From positions 478,590-542,589 of the forward strand of contig NZ_BMZS01000002.1 in the NCBI RefSeq assembly GCF_014652915.1: a stretch of 64,000 bases of DNA. The letters run 5' to 3'. The DNA comes from Thalassobaculum fulvum. Its GTDB lineage: Bacteria; Pseudomonadota; Alphaproteobacteria; Thalassobaculales; Thalassobaculaceae. Each line of letters opens with the position of its first letter. Within the stretch, counting starts at the first letter, position 1. The notes below the pieces were generated by a model, which was given only the letters and a program-made list of their open reading frames with translations, was not told where the DNA came from and did no database searches. Position numbers and translations under genes: made by a program. Shown one piece after another: positions 12,649 through 21,088 of this stretch.

Positions 12649-14199
12649 CTATCCGCCGCCCGCCACTCTCTCCGTGCCACGTTGTCCTCCCAGATTTCCG
12701 CCCGCCGTGCGCGCGACCATCCAGTCGTCGAGCCGGCGGATCTCTTGTTCTGTCATTCGCAGTCCGAGCTTGGTGCGCCGCCAGACCACGTCCGCGGCCC
12801 GCAGCGCCCACTCGTTGTCCATCAGGTAGGCGACCTCGGCCTCGGTCGGCCCGGCGCCGAAGGCGTTCCCGAGCTCGGCGGCCGACGCCGCGTCCCCGAT
12901 CACCGTCCAGACCCGGGTCCCGTAGGCCCGCACCAGCCGGCGCGCATCGGTATGGCCGAGACCGGGGAGCCGCCTCCGCAGCTCGCCGACCAGGGCGTCG
13001 ACGCCGCGCGGCTCGAAATCGCCGCCGGGCAGCGGCGCGGACGCGGTCCACGACGGGCCCAGCCGCGGGAAGCTGCGCTTCAGGTGCTCCATCGCCGCCT
13101 CGGCGAGCCGGCGGTAGGTGGTGATCTTGCCGCCGAACACGCTCAGCGCCGGCGCCCCGCCGGTCTCCGACCACTCCAGCACGTAGTCGCGGGTCGCCTC
13201 CTGGGCCTTGCTGGCGCCGTCGTCGTACAGTGGCCGCACGCCGGAATAGCTCCACACCACGTCGGCCGGCGTGACCGGCGCCTGGAAGTACTCGGCGGTC
13301 AGCCGGCACAGATAGGCGATCTCGTCCTCGCTGATCGCCGCCGCCCCCGGGTCGCCCTTGTAGTCCTCGTCGGTGGTACCGATCAGCGTGAACGCGCCCT
13401 CGTAGGGGATCGCGAAGATGATCCGGCCGTCGGAGTTCTGGAAGATGTAGCAGCGGTCGTGCTCGTACAGCCGCGGCACCACCACGTGGCTGCCCTTGAC
13501 CAGCCGGACCGCGCTGCCGGAGTTCACGCCGAGCCGCCCGCCCAGGACATCGGCCACCCACGGACCGGCGGCGTTCACCACGGCGCGCGCCCGCACCGTG
13601 CGCTCGCCGTCCGGGCCCTGCAGGCGGGCCAGCCAGACGCCGTTCTCGACCCGGGCGTCGACCAGTGCCGTTCGGGTCAGGATCTCGGCGCCGCGCTCGC
13701 GCGCGTCGATGGCGTTCAGGACCACCAGCCGGGTGTCCTCGACCCAGCAGTCGGAGTACTCGAAGCCGAGTCGGTAGTCGGTCTTCAGCGGGGTGCCGAC
13801 CGGCGAGCGGTCGAGATCGATCACCCGGGTGCCCGGCAGCAGGTCACGGCCCCCCAGATGATCGTACAGGAACAGCCCGAGGCGCAGCAGCCAGGCCGGC
13901 CGCAGTCCCCGGTGATGCGGCAACACGAAGCGCAGCGGCCAGATGATGTGCGGCGCCGCGCGCAGCAGGACCTCGCGCTCCTTCAGCGCCTCGCGGACCA
14001 GCCGGAACTCGTAGTGCTCGAGATAGCGCAGGCCGCCGTGGACGAGCTTGGTGCTGGCCGAGGAGGTCGCCGAGGCCAGGTCGCCCTTCTCGGCCAGCAC
14101 CACCGACAGGCCGCGGCCGGCAGCGTCCCGGGCGATGCCGGCACCGTTGATGCCGCCGCCCACCACCAGAACGTCAACACTCGCCAATGGCGTGTTCAC
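12649..14199 (-). CDS. glpD: Aerobic glycerol-3-phosphate dehydrogenase
   Basis: Membrane-associated flavoenzyme oxidising sn-glycerol-3-phosphate to dihydroxyacetone phosphate and passing electrons to quinone. The 516 residues start with an FAD Rossmann motif (DVLVVGGGINGAGIARDAAG), followed by the family stretch SSASTKLVHGGLRYLEH, and end with the C-terminal helical domain. Length matches the family. It is the first structural gene after glpR, with a 113-bp leader containing TTTCG-type half-sites. Together with glpK and the importer it completes conversion of external glycerol or glycerol-3-phosphate to a glycolytic intermediate. Confidence 0.96.
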   Translation of the reverse strand: MNTPLASVDVLVVGGGINGAGIARDAAGRGLSVVLAEKGDLASATSSASTKLVHGGLRYLEHYEFRLVREALKEREVLLRAAPHIIWPLRFVLPHHRGLRPAWLLRLGLFLYDHLGGRDLLPGTRVIDLDRSPVGTPLKTDYRLGFEYSDCWVEDTRLVVLNAIDARERGAEILTRTALVDARVENGVWLARLQGPDGERTVRARAVVNAAGPWVADVLGGRLGVNSGSAVRLVKGSHVVVPRLYEHDRCYIFQNSDGRIIFAIPYEGAFTLIGTTDEDYKGDPGAAAISEDEIAYLCRLTAEYFQAPVTPADVVWSYSGVRPLYDDGASKAQEATRDYVLEWSETGGAPALSVFGGKITTYRRLAEAAMEHLKRSFPRLGPSWTASAPLPGGDFEPRGVDALVGELRRRLPGLGHTDARRLVRAYGTRVWTVIGDAASAAELGNAFGAGPTEAEVAYLMDNEWALRAADVVWRRTKLGLRMTEQEIRRLDDWMVARTAGGNLGGQRGTERVAGGG

Positions 14200-14246
14200 C
14201 TGACCTCCCGGACCCGGAGCCCTTGCCCGTCAGAGACAAGGCCCTC

Positions 14247-14303
14247 TTTTCGAATTTGAGGCTTCGGAGTCGTACAGGAGGGTCAGAATTTTCGCAAACG
14301 AAA
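14247..14303. promoter_or_regulatory. Candidate GlpR operator half-sites in the glpD leader
   Basis: Between glpR and glpD (both leftward) lie CTTTTCGAATTTGAG at 14246-14260 and TTTCG-CAAA-CGAAA at 14290-14303, a short inverted repeat. The same TTTCG core recurs at the glpR/glpK promoter. DeoR-family regulators of this type commonly bind repeated TTTCG-like half-sites, so these are candidate GlpR sites controlling glpD and downstream genes. This is by similarity only. Confidence 0.5.
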
Positions 14304-14312
14304 TTGCCGGCT

Positions 14313-15080
14313 TCAGGCCTCGACGGTCACCACGCGAACGTTGTGATGACGGAAAACCTCGGCGAACGGCTCCGGGACCGGATCGTTGGTGAAAAGCGTA
14401 TGCATCTGCGAGATATGCCCGAGGCGCACCATCGCCTTGCGGCCGAATTTCGAGTTGTCGGCGCACAGGAAGACTTTTTCGGAATTGCGCACGATAGACT
14501 GGGCGACGCGGACCTCGCGATAGTCGAAATCCAACAGCGAGCCATCGTCGGCGATGCCGCTGATCCCGATGACGCCGACGTCGACCCGGAACTGCTGGAT
14601 CAGGTCGGTGGCCGACTCGCCGACGATCCCGCCGTCGCGGTTGCGCACCACGCCGCCGGCGATGATGACCTCGAAGCTCGGGTTGCCGATCAGGATCTGC
14701 GCGACGTTCAGGTTGTTGGTGATCACCCGCAGGCCGGTGTGGTCCAGCAGCGCCCGCGCCACCGCCTCGGTGGTCGTGCCGATGTTGATGAACAGCGAGG
14801 AATGGTCCGGGATCTCGGCCGCCACCTTGTAGCCGATCGCCTGCTTCTCGGCATCGAACGCCAGCCGCCGGCGGTCGTAGGGCGCGTTCTCGACGCTCGA
14901 CGACAGCCCGGCGCCGCCGTGGTAGCGCTTGAGGTCGCCGCGCTCGGCCAGGTGGTTGATGTCGCGCCGGATGGTCTGCGGGGTCACCTCGAACAACCGG
15001 ACCAGCTCGTCGATCGACGCATAGCCGCGCTCGGTAACGATCTCACGGATGCGGCCGCGCCGCCGGGTCGCCTTGTCCAT
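14313..15080 (-). CDS. glpR: DeoR-family repressor of glycerol-3-phosphate metabolism
   Basis: A 255-residue regulator. The N-terminal DeoR helix-turn-helix (around YASIDELVRLFEVTPQTIRRDINHL) is followed by the DeoRC sugar-phosphate sensor domain with FINIGTTTEAVARAL and the NGI/GIADDGS-type strand. Start ATG 15080 follows GAGG at 7 bp; an in-frame extension to 15275 would run through the operator and has no ribosome site. Divergent from glpK and upstream of glpD, it is expected to repress both directions until glycerol-3-phosphate binds, which is the family rule. Signal specificity is inferred from context. Confidence 0.92.
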   Translation of the reverse strand: MDKATRRRGRIREIVTERGYASIDELVRLFEVTPQTIRRDINHLAERGDLKRYHGGAGLSSSVENAPYDRRRLAFDAEKQAIGYKVAAEIPDHSSLFINIGTTTEAVARALLDHTGLRVITNNLNVAQILIGNPSFEVIIAGGVVRNRDGGIVGESATDLIQQFRVDVGVIGISGIADDGSLLDFDYREVRVAQSIVRNSEKVFLCADNSKFGRKAMVRLGHISQMHTLFTNDPVPEPFAEVFRHHNVRVVTVEA

Positions 15081-15120
15081 GACCGGACCTCGTTTTCTTT
15101 TTTCTGGAAAAGGGTAGGCG

Positions 15121-15160
15121 TTTTCGATTTTCTTTCTCAATCGAAAATCCACGAACGAAA
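15121..15160. promoter_or_regulatory. Candidate GlpR operator in the glpR-glpK divergent promoter
   Basis: A perfect 9-bp inverted repeat TTTTCGATT (15121-15129) / AATCGAAAA (15139-15147) with a 9-bp spacer, followed by a further half-site AACGAAA (15154-15160). It sits 40-80 bp upstream of glpR and 55-95 bp upstream of glpK in a sharply AT-rich patch, the right place to control both. The TTTCG core is shared with the glpD leader sites. Confidence 0.6.
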
Positions 15161-15216
15161 CCCGCCCGGTCCGGCATCGGTGGAACCGCGGAACGGGACA
15201 TTCTAGGGAGGATGGC

Positions 15217-16710
15217 ATGGCGGACAGCCGCGCGATCGTGGCGATCGACCAGGGCACCACGAGCAGCCGCGCCATCGTGTTCCGGGCCGACGGCTCGATC
15301 GCGGCGGTCGCCCAGCGCGAGTTCCGCCAGATCTATCCGGCGAGCGGCTGGGTCGAGCACGACCCCGAGGAAATCTGGTCGACCACGCTGGCGGTCACCC
15401 GCGAGGCGATCGACGCCGCCGCTGCCGCCGGGCTGCGGGTCGCCGCGCTCGGCATCACCAACCAGCGCGAGACCACCATCGTGTGGGACCGCGAGACCGG
15501 CCGCGCCATCCACAACGCCATCGTCTGGCAGGACCGGCGCACCGCCGGGGTGTGCGCCCGGCTGCGCGAGGACGGCCTCGAGGACCTGGTCACCGACCGC
15601 ACCGGCCTGCTGCTCGACCCGTACTTCTCCGCCACCAAGGCCGCCTGGATCCTCGACCACGTCGACGGTGCCCGCGACCGCGCGGCGCGCGGCGAGCTGG
15701 CGTTCGGCACGGTCGACAGCTTCCTGATGTGGCGGCTGACCGGCGGGCGGGTGCACGTCACCGACGCCACCAACGCCGCCCGCACCAACCTGTGCGGACT
15801 GGTGTCCGGGGAATGGGACGACGAGCTGCTGGCGATCTTCCAGGTGCCGCCGTCGCTGCTGCCGGAGATCCGTGACTGCGCCGCCGATTTCGGTGAGACC
15901 GACCCGTCGGTGCTGGGCCACCGGCTGCCCGTGCTCGGCATCGCCGGCGACCAGCAGGCCGCCGCCGTCGGCCAGGCCTGCTTCCGGCCGGGCGACATCA
16001 AGTCGACCTACGGCACCGGCTGCTTCGTGATCCTGAACACCGGCGACACCCCGGTGCGCTCGCACAACCGCCTGCTCGGCACCCTGTGCTACCGGATCGG
16101 CGGCAAGAGCACCTATGCGCTGGAAGGCGCCATCTTCGTGTCCGGTGCGGTCGTGCAGTGGCTGCGCGACGGCCTCGGCGTGATCGAGCGGGCCGCCGAG
16201 ACCGAACATCTGGCCCGATCCGTCGAAGATACCGGCGGCGTTTACCTGGTACCGGCGTTCACTGGCCTGGGCGCGCCGTTCTGGGACGCCGAGGCGCGCG
16301 GCGCCATGTTCGGCGTGACCCGCGACACCGGCCGCGCCCACCTGGCGCGCGCCGCCCTGGAAGCGGTCGCCTACCAGACCCGCGACCTGTTCCGGGCGAT
16401 GGCCGAAGACGGCGTGAAACCCGGGACCCTGCGGGTCGACGGCGGCATGGCGGCGAACAACTGGCTGATGCAGTTCCTGGCCGACATCCTGGCGATCCCG
16501 GTCGAGCGGCCGGTCGTCACCGAGACCACCGCCCTCGGGGCCGCCGCCCTGGCGGCCCTGCAGGCCGGCATCTACGGCTCGCTCGACGACGTGGCGTCGT
16601 CCTGGGCCCTGGACCGACGATTCGAGCCGTCGATGACGCCCGCCACCCGCCGCCGGCTGCTGTCCGGCTGGGACGCGGCGGTTGCCCGCACCCGCATCCG
16701 GATAGGCTGA
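15217..16710 (+). CDS. glpK: Glycerol kinase
   Basis: Phosphorylates glycerol with ATP in the cytoplasm. The 497-residue FGGY-family protein has the N-terminal phosphate loop [13 protein letters not shown], the substrate contact [20 protein letters not shown], and the C-terminal ATP-domain stretches [20 protein letters not shown] and [14 protein letters not shown]. The ATG at 15217 is preceded by GGGAGG. It is transcribed away from glpR through a shared operator and ends 13 bp from a convergent short-chain dehydrogenase. No glycerol facilitator gene is visible in the window, so glycerol entry may be by diffusion, another locus or the ABC importer. Confidence 0.97.
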   Translation: MADSRAIVAIDQGTTSSRAIVFRADGSIAAVAQREFRQIYPASGWVEHDPEEIWSTTLAVTREAIDAAAAAGLRVAALGITNQRETTIVWDRETGRAIHNAIVWQDRRTAGVCARLREDGLEDLVTDRTGLLLDPYFSATKAAWILDHVDGARDRAARGELAFGTVDSFLMWRLTGGRVHVTDATNAARTNLCGLVSGEWDDELLAIFQVPPSLLPEIRDCAADFGETDPSVLGHRLPVLGIAGDQQAAAVGQACFRPGDIKSTYGTGCFVILNTGDTPVRSHNRLLGTLCYRIGGKSTYALEGAIFVSGAVVQWLRDGLGVIERAAETEHLARSVEDTGGVYLVPAFTGLGAPFWDAEARGAMFGVTRDTGRAHLARAALEAVAYQTRDLFRAMAEDGVKPGTLRVDGGMAANNWLMQFLADILAIPVERPVVTETTALGAAALAALQAGIYGSLDDVASSWALDRRFEPSMTPATRRRLLSGWDAAVARTRIRIG

Positions 16711-16723
16711 CCGCGGCAACCGC

Positions 16724-17515
16724 TCAGACCACCGGGCAGGCACCGCCGTCGACGTTGATCGCGGTGCCGGTGACATAGCCGCCGAGATCCGACGCCAGCA
16801 GACAGGCGACGGCCGCGAACTCGTCGGCCTCGCCGACCCGGCCGAGCGGGATGTTCTTGCCCATTTCGGCATAGTAGTCGTCGAGGGTGGCGTTCGACCC
16901 GCCGGCCGCCGCGGTCTCGTGGCGGCGCACCCACTGGTCGCTCTTGATGCGGCCGACCAGCAGCGCGTTGACCAGCACGTTGTGCGGCGCCAGCTCGCCG
17001 GCTAGCACCTTGGTCAGGGCCATGCCGGCGGCCCGGCTGACGGCGGTCGGCGCGCCCTCGGCCGGCGGCGCTTTGGCCCCGGTGTTCAGCACGTTGATGA
17101 TCCGGCCCCAGCGCCGCTCGATCATGCCCGGGGCGACCAGCCGGGCCAGCCGGATCGCCGCGAACAGCTTGAGGTCCAGGTCGGTCTGCCAGGTGGCGTC
17201 GTCGATCTCCAGGAACTTGCCGCGCTTCGAGGTGCCGGCGTTGTTGACCAGGATGTCGATCGGGCCGACCGCGGCCTCGGCCTCGCGGACCAGGCGGGCG
17301 CAGTCGCCGGCGTCGGAGACGTCGGCGGCGACCGCGACCGGCGCCGTGCCGGCGCTCGCCGCGACCGCCTCGCAGGCCTCGGCGAGCACTTCGGCCCGCC
17401 GCGAGGCGATCACCACGCGGGCCCCGGCCTCCACGAACAGCGTCGCGATCGCGCGACCCACCCCGAGGCTTCCGCCGGTAATCAGCGCCGTGCGCCCGTC
17501 CAGACGTACCTGCAT
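16724..17515 (-). CDS. Short-chain dehydrogenase/reductase-fold protein lacking catalytic Tyr and Lys
   Basis: A 263-residue classical-SDR fold: cofactor glycine motif TGGSLGVG near the start, NNAGTSKRG after strand 4 and the C-terminal DGGACPV. At the active site the expected Y-x-x-x-K (as in YSASK) aligns with TAVSR in PTAVSRAAGMALTK, so both catalytic residues are replaced; the preceding NISS-type strand reads NVLNTG and the supporting Asn appears to be Lys (DLDLKLF). It may therefore bind nucleotide without classical hydride-transfer chemistry, or use other residues. It converges on glpK with a 13-bp gap. The fold call is strong; any substrate is unknown. Confidence 0.85.
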   Translation of the reverse strand: MQVRLDGRTALITGGSLGVGRAIATLFVEAGARVVIASRRAEVLAEACEAVAASAGTAPVAVAADVSDAGDCARLVREAEAAVGPIDILVNNAGTSKRGKFLEIDDATWQTDLDLKLFAAIRLARLVAPGMIERRWGRIINVLNTGAKAPPAEGAPTAVSRAAGMALTKVLAGELAPHNVLVNALLVGRIKSDQWVRRHETAAAGGSNATLDDYYAEMGKNIPLGRVGEADEFAAVACLLASDLGGYVTGTAINVDGGACPVV

Positions 17516-17569
17516 GCCACCCTCCCTGTGCGATCGTTGTCGGTGCGTCCCCGCACAGGGTGGGTCATA

Positions 17570-17854
17570 TCATTCTTTCGGGGGATTATCTCCGGCCCGG
17601 CCGGGAACGGTGTCGTGCCCCCGGCGGGCCCGCTCGAGGACCGCCCTCACGCCGGGCGGGACCGGCCGGCGGTCGAGTTGCCCCGCCCAGTCCCGCAGCG
17701 ATGCCCGCTGCCGCCGCAGCGACGCCAGCGCCTCCTGCAGCTCGGGGTCGCATCGGACCGCGCGTTCGACCATCGCCGCGGCGATGTCGTCGAGTTCCCC
17801 GTCCATGTAGGCGGACAGGGTTTCCCAGGAACCGAAGTCGAGGTCTTCACCCAT
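17570..17854 (-). CDS. Small anti-sigma-factor-like protein
   Basis: A 94-residue acidic protein beginning MGEDLDFGSWETLSAYMDGELD; the LSAYMDGELD stretch is the N-terminal helix typical of cytoplasmic anti-sigma domains (RseA/ChrR type). The usual zinc-binding H-x3-C-x2-C is absent, and there is no membrane segment. It lies 146 bp downstream of the ECF sigma factor gene on the same strand, so it is the likely partner that holds the sigma factor inactive. Its small size and lack of a sensor domain leave the releasing signal unknown. Confidence 0.65.
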   Translation of the reverse strand: MGEDLDFGSWETLSAYMDGELDDIAAAMVERAVRCDPELQEALASLRRQRASLRDWAGQLDRRPVPPGVRAVLERARRGHDTVPGRAGDNPPKE

Positions 17855-18000
17855 GGCGTCTCCCCGCGCGCACGGCCCGAGCCTGGAGGGCCGATCATGC
17901 CTGCGTGGGGAGTAACGCCGGAAGGCGCCGCCCGGTTCCCTGACCAGGGGGTGGGGAACGACGGGGATGGACCGGTCTCGGAAACCGGGCGGCTACCGTG

Positions 18001-18570
18001 TCAGGAGAGCGCGGCGGCGGCGGGAAGCATCCGGCCGGCGGTCGCGGGACGCGGGCGGCGCGCCAGCGCGACGCCACGGTCCTCCTCCTGAATTCGACGC
18101 AGTTTGGCGCGCACCCGGGAGACCCTGGACTTCACCGTCCCGATCTCGACCTCGAGCAACCGCGCGATGGTCTCGTAAGGCGTCTCCTCGACGGTCGCCA
18201 TGATCAGGAGCGAGCGCTCCTCGGCCGAGAGCTGCGAGAACGCCCAGGCGAACTCCCGGCTCTCGACCCGGGCGATCTGCCCGCCGAGTGCACTGTCGTC
18301 GCCATCGGCCGCACCGAGCCGGCGCTCGTCGGCATGGTCACGGACGCGCTGCCGGCGACGGCACTCGGTGTAGAAGCGGTTCCGCATGATGGTGAACAGC
18401 CAGGCCTTCAGGTTGGTCCCGGCCTCGAACTGATGAGCCCGCGCCAGCGCCCGCTCGAGGGTGTCCTGCAACAGGTCGTCGGCGTCCGCCGCGTTGCGGG
18501 CCAGCGAATGCGCGAACCGCCGCAATGTCGGGATCATCTGCTCGACCGCATCAACGAATTCGCTTCGCAT
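18001..18570 (-). CDS. ECF-type RNA polymerase sigma factor (EcfG-like)
   Basis: A 189-residue sigma-70 family factor with only regions 2 and 4. Region 2 includes LARNAADADDLLQDTLERAL and the -10 recognition helix region FEAGTNLKAWLFTIMRNRFY; region 4 is LSAEERSLLIMATVEETPYETIA followed by the -35 recognition helix VEIGTVKSRVSRVRAKL. Region 2.3-3 resembles the alphaproteobacterial general-stress factor EcfG, but no phyR or nepR homologue is adjacent; instead a small anti-sigma-like gene follows. The C-terminus has a ~30-residue Ala/Arg-rich tail. It is read from an AT-rich upstream region (18571-18770). Confidence 0.85.
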   Translation of the reverse strand: MRSEFVDAVEQMIPTLRRFAHSLARNAADADDLLQDTLERALARAHQFEAGTNLKAWLFTIMRNRFYTECRRRQRVRDHADERRLGAADGDDSALGGQIARVESREFAWAFSQLSAEERSLLIMATVEETPYETIARLLEVEIGTVKSRVSRVRAKLRRIQEEDRGVALARRPRPATAGRMLPAAAALS

Positions 18571-18770
18571 GTCTTGCCTCCGCGTTGTTCACGGAGACAG
18601 ATTTAATGAAGAAGCCTAAACCATCAACATTCAATCAACCCGATCCTTAACATAACACAACGCCATCACTTGCTTCACAGCAATAACACAGAATATATAC
18701 TTAAATGACACAGCGTTTTACCAATCGGCACCGGATGGATCAGGTCGGAGCAGGCTGTGACCGCCGCGGG
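18571..18770. promoter_or_regulatory. AT-rich promoter region of the ECF sigma gene
   Basis: Two hundred bases between the histidine kinase stop and the sigma factor start, both genes leftward. Positions 18600-18720 are the most AT-rich stretch in this part of the window, with runs such as ATATATACTTAAATG. It must hold the sigma gene promoter. I cannot assign an autoregulatory GGAAC-type ECF promoter with confidence. Confidence 0.4.
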
Positions 18771-20267
18771 TCACGCCGGCCCGGCCAGCGGCAGCACGAT
18801 CTCGACGATGAAGCCGCCCGAGGCCCGGTTTTCGACCCGAACGGTCCCGCTCATCGCCTCGACGTTGCGCCGGACGATCCACAGTCCCATGCCGAAATTC
18901 CGGTCGGCGCCCGCCGGTTCCCTGCCGGCTCCGGGACGGCTGGAAAACCCCTTCTCGAAGATCCGGTCGAGCGACTGCGGGCCGACCCCGGGGCCCTGGT
19001 CCATGACCTTGAGGTGCGCCCGGTGCCGGTCCGCCGCCACGATCACCCGCACCGCACCGCCGGGCGGCGAGAACCCGACGGCGTTGTCGACCAGGTTCTC
19101 CACGATCGTCTCGATCGCCTCGTCGCTGCCCAGCACGGTCACGCCCGGCTCGACCTGGGCCTCGAGCCGGACGTCCGCCGCCTCGGACGGGCCGCGCATC
19201 TCCTCGACCAGCCCGGCGACCACCTGCCCGAGGTCGATCCGCTCGACCGGCGGGTCCGCCATCAGGGCAGCCGCCTCGATCGACCGGCGGGCCTCGGAAA
19301 CGAGTTCGCCGAGCCGGGCGCAGCACTGGTCGATGATCTCGATCGCGCGCCGGCCGCGGCGGTCCTGCTCCGGAACCGCGTTGCGCAGCGGCTCCAGGGA
19401 CTGCCGGATCGCCCCGATCGGGGTCTTGAGCGCGTGCGCGCTCTCCTCAGCGGTCTCGCGGATCGCCGCCGCGCTCTCCCGCAGCCGGTCGACCATGGCG
19501 TCGAACTGCCGGGCGACGCCGGCCAGTTCCGGCACGTCGTTCAGCTTCTCGAACCGGCGGTGGCCCTCGCGGCCGACGCTGATCGACCGGGCCAGCCGCT
19601 CGAACCGCGACAGGCTGCGCGACACCGACACCAGCACCAGCAGGATGAACGCCGCCAGGGCGACGTACAGCCCCAGCGCCAGCACCACCTCCGGGCGCTG
19701 CCAGTACGGCGTCGCGACCGTCCGGGCCAGCGACTCCGAGGCGGTCAGCCGGGTCACCAGGGCCCAGCACCCGGCGCGGGTCTGCACCGGCGTCACCGCG
19801 ACGACCAGCCGTTCGGCATCGTCGTCCCGGTCGACCGAGCGCCGGATCGACTCGGTGGCGTCGCACGACCGCCAGGCGGCCTCCAGCAGCCGCGATCGGA
19901 TCAGGAACCCTCGCTCGGCCTCCAGCGCATCGGGCGGGACCGCCGGCACCGCCGCCACCAGCAGGAACGAGTCGATGGTCGCCGCCCGTGGCCGGAACAG
20001 CAGCCGCAGCTCGACCTGCGGCCCGGCAAGCGCCGCCATCCGGTCACCGACCCTGCTGACGGTCGCCGGATCGCCGGTCTCCAGCACCGGGCGCAGGGCC
20101 TCGACGATGGCCCGGCCCTGGCCGGCGACGCTGTCGAGCAGCAGGGCCGTGCGCTCTTCGTCGGCGACCCGGAACTGCTGGTAGACGACCGCCGGCACGG
20201 CCGCGAACAGGATGGCCGCCAGCACCAGCTTGACGGCGATCGGCCGGAGCGGGGTGGGATCGGTCAC
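18771..20267 (-). CDS. Sensor histidine kinase (ChvG-like)
   Basis: A membrane kinase of about 498 residues. Two membrane helices (VKLVLAAILFAAVPAVVY near the start and VVLALGLYVALAAFILLVLV around residues 195-220) flank a periplasmic sensor of ~150 residues. A HAMP linker is followed by the phospho-acceptor helix, EESAHALKTP with His278, then the ATPase boxes: N-box ENLVDNAVGFSP, G1 DQGPGVG and G2 FGMGLWIV. The GTG at 20267 is 19 bp after the response-regulator stop, with only a weak GC-rich ribosome site, so the start is less sure. It forms an operon with the response regulator and a lipoprotein. Confidence 0.88.
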   Translation of the reverse strand: MTDPTPLRPIAVKLVLAAILFAAVPAVVYQQFRVADEERTALLLDSVAGQGRAIVEALRPVLETGDPATVSRVGDRMAALAGPQVELRLLFRPRAATIDSFLLVAAVPAVPPDALEAERGFLIRSRLLEAAWRSCDATESIRRSVDRDDDAERLVVAVTPVQTRAGCWALVTRLTASESLARTVATPYWQRPEVVLALGLYVALAAFILLVLVSVSRSLSRFERLARSISVGREGHRRFEKLNDVPELAGVARQFDAMVDRLRESAAAIRETAEESAHALKTPIGAIRQSLEPLRNAVPEQDRRGRRAIEIIDQCCARLGELVSEARRSIEAAALMADPPVERIDLGQVVAGLVEEMRGPSEAADVRLEAQVEPGVTVLGSDEAIETIVENLVDNAVGFSPPGGAVRVIVAADRHRAHLKVMDQGPGVGPQSLDRIFEKGFSSRPGAGREPAGADRNFGMGLWIVRRNVEAMSGTVRVENRASGGFIVEIVLPLAGPA

Positions 20268-20286
20268 CGGGCCCGCAGACCGGGGC

Positions 20287-21078
20287 TCACGCCCCGCCCT
20301 CCCCGGCCTTCTGACCCCCTGGTTCCCGGCCCCCCGGCTCCTGGGCGCGCCAGCGGTATCCGAAGCCCGGATAGTTCTCGATCTCCGAGAACGCCGGATC
20401 CATCTCCTCGAACTTGCGCCGGATCCGCTTGATGAAGCCGCGCACGTTGGCGCGGTAGCCGTCGCCCGAGGCACCGGCCCGGAACCCGTCGCCGTGGACC
20501 AGGTCGTAGATCTCGCGATACCGCATGTCGCGCCCGGCCGCGGCCGCCAGCGCATGGACGATCTGGAACTCGGTCAGGGTCAGCGGCACCAGCTGGTCGC
20601 GCCAGTAGGCACGGCCGACGTCGGGGTCGAGGGTCAGCCCGCCGATCCGCTCGATCCCCTGACCGTCGCCGCCCGCGGCCGTCCCGTCGGCGCCGCCCGC
20701 CACCCGCCGGCCGGCGAGAACGGTCCGCACCCGGTGCAGCAGGATCGAGAAGCTGCGCGACTTGTCGATGAAGTCGAGCGCGCCGGTCGCCAGCGCCGCC
20801 TCCTCGTAGATCTGGTCGGTCAGGCTGGTGAGGAAGATCACCGGGACCTCGACGCCGCGTCGCGACATCTCGCGCAGCGTATCGAGACCGCTGAGCCTGC
20901 CCATCTTCCAGTCGAGCAGGATCAGGTCGGCGCCGCCGCCGGCCTCGAGATGCTCCAGCAGCGCCTCGCCGCTCGCCAGGCCGTCGACCTCGAAACCCTG
21001 ATCCTCGAGGTTGAGCGTCAGGGTCTCACGGATGATCGAATCGTCGTCGACCACCAGGATCCGGGCGCCGTCCGTCAT
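20287..21078 (-). CDS. OmpR-family response regulator (ChvI-like)
   Basis: A 263-residue two-domain regulator. The receiver has the acidic pocket DDD (11-13), phospho-acceptor Asp56 in LLDWKM, and the conserved Thr and Lys in VIFLTS and FIDKS. The C-terminal winged helix ends GDGYRANVRGFIKRIRRKF then IENYPGFGYRW, which closely resembles the ChvI DNA-binding domain of alphaproteobacterial cell-envelope and acid-stress systems. A Gly/Ala-rich linker of ~20 residues joins the domains. Its cognate kinase is the next gene, and the lipoprotein gene 10 bp upstream may be an envelope-stress component or target. The ChvI orthology is suggestive only: a second, truer chvI may lie elsewhere. Confidence 0.9.
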   Translation of the reverse strand: MTDGARILVVDDDSIIRETLTLNLEDQGFEVDGLASGEALLEHLEAGGGADLILLDWKMGRLSGLDTLREMSRRGVEVPVIFLTSLTDQIYEEAALATGALDFIDKSRSFSILLHRVRTVLAGRRVAGGADGTAAGGDGQGIERIGGLTLDPDVGRAYWRDQLVPLTLTEFQIVHALAAAAGRDMRYREIYDLVHGDGFRAGASGDGYRANVRGFIKRIRRKFEEMDPAFSEIENYPGFGYRWRAQEPGGREPGGQKAGEGGA

Positions 21079-21088
21079 GCCGGCGCGC

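Noticed and set aside
12218-13561. Upstream extension making glpV a 1029-residue protein
   Set aside because: The extension crosses glpD in another frame and lacks any domain; a signal peptide and GGGAGG site define the start at 12217.
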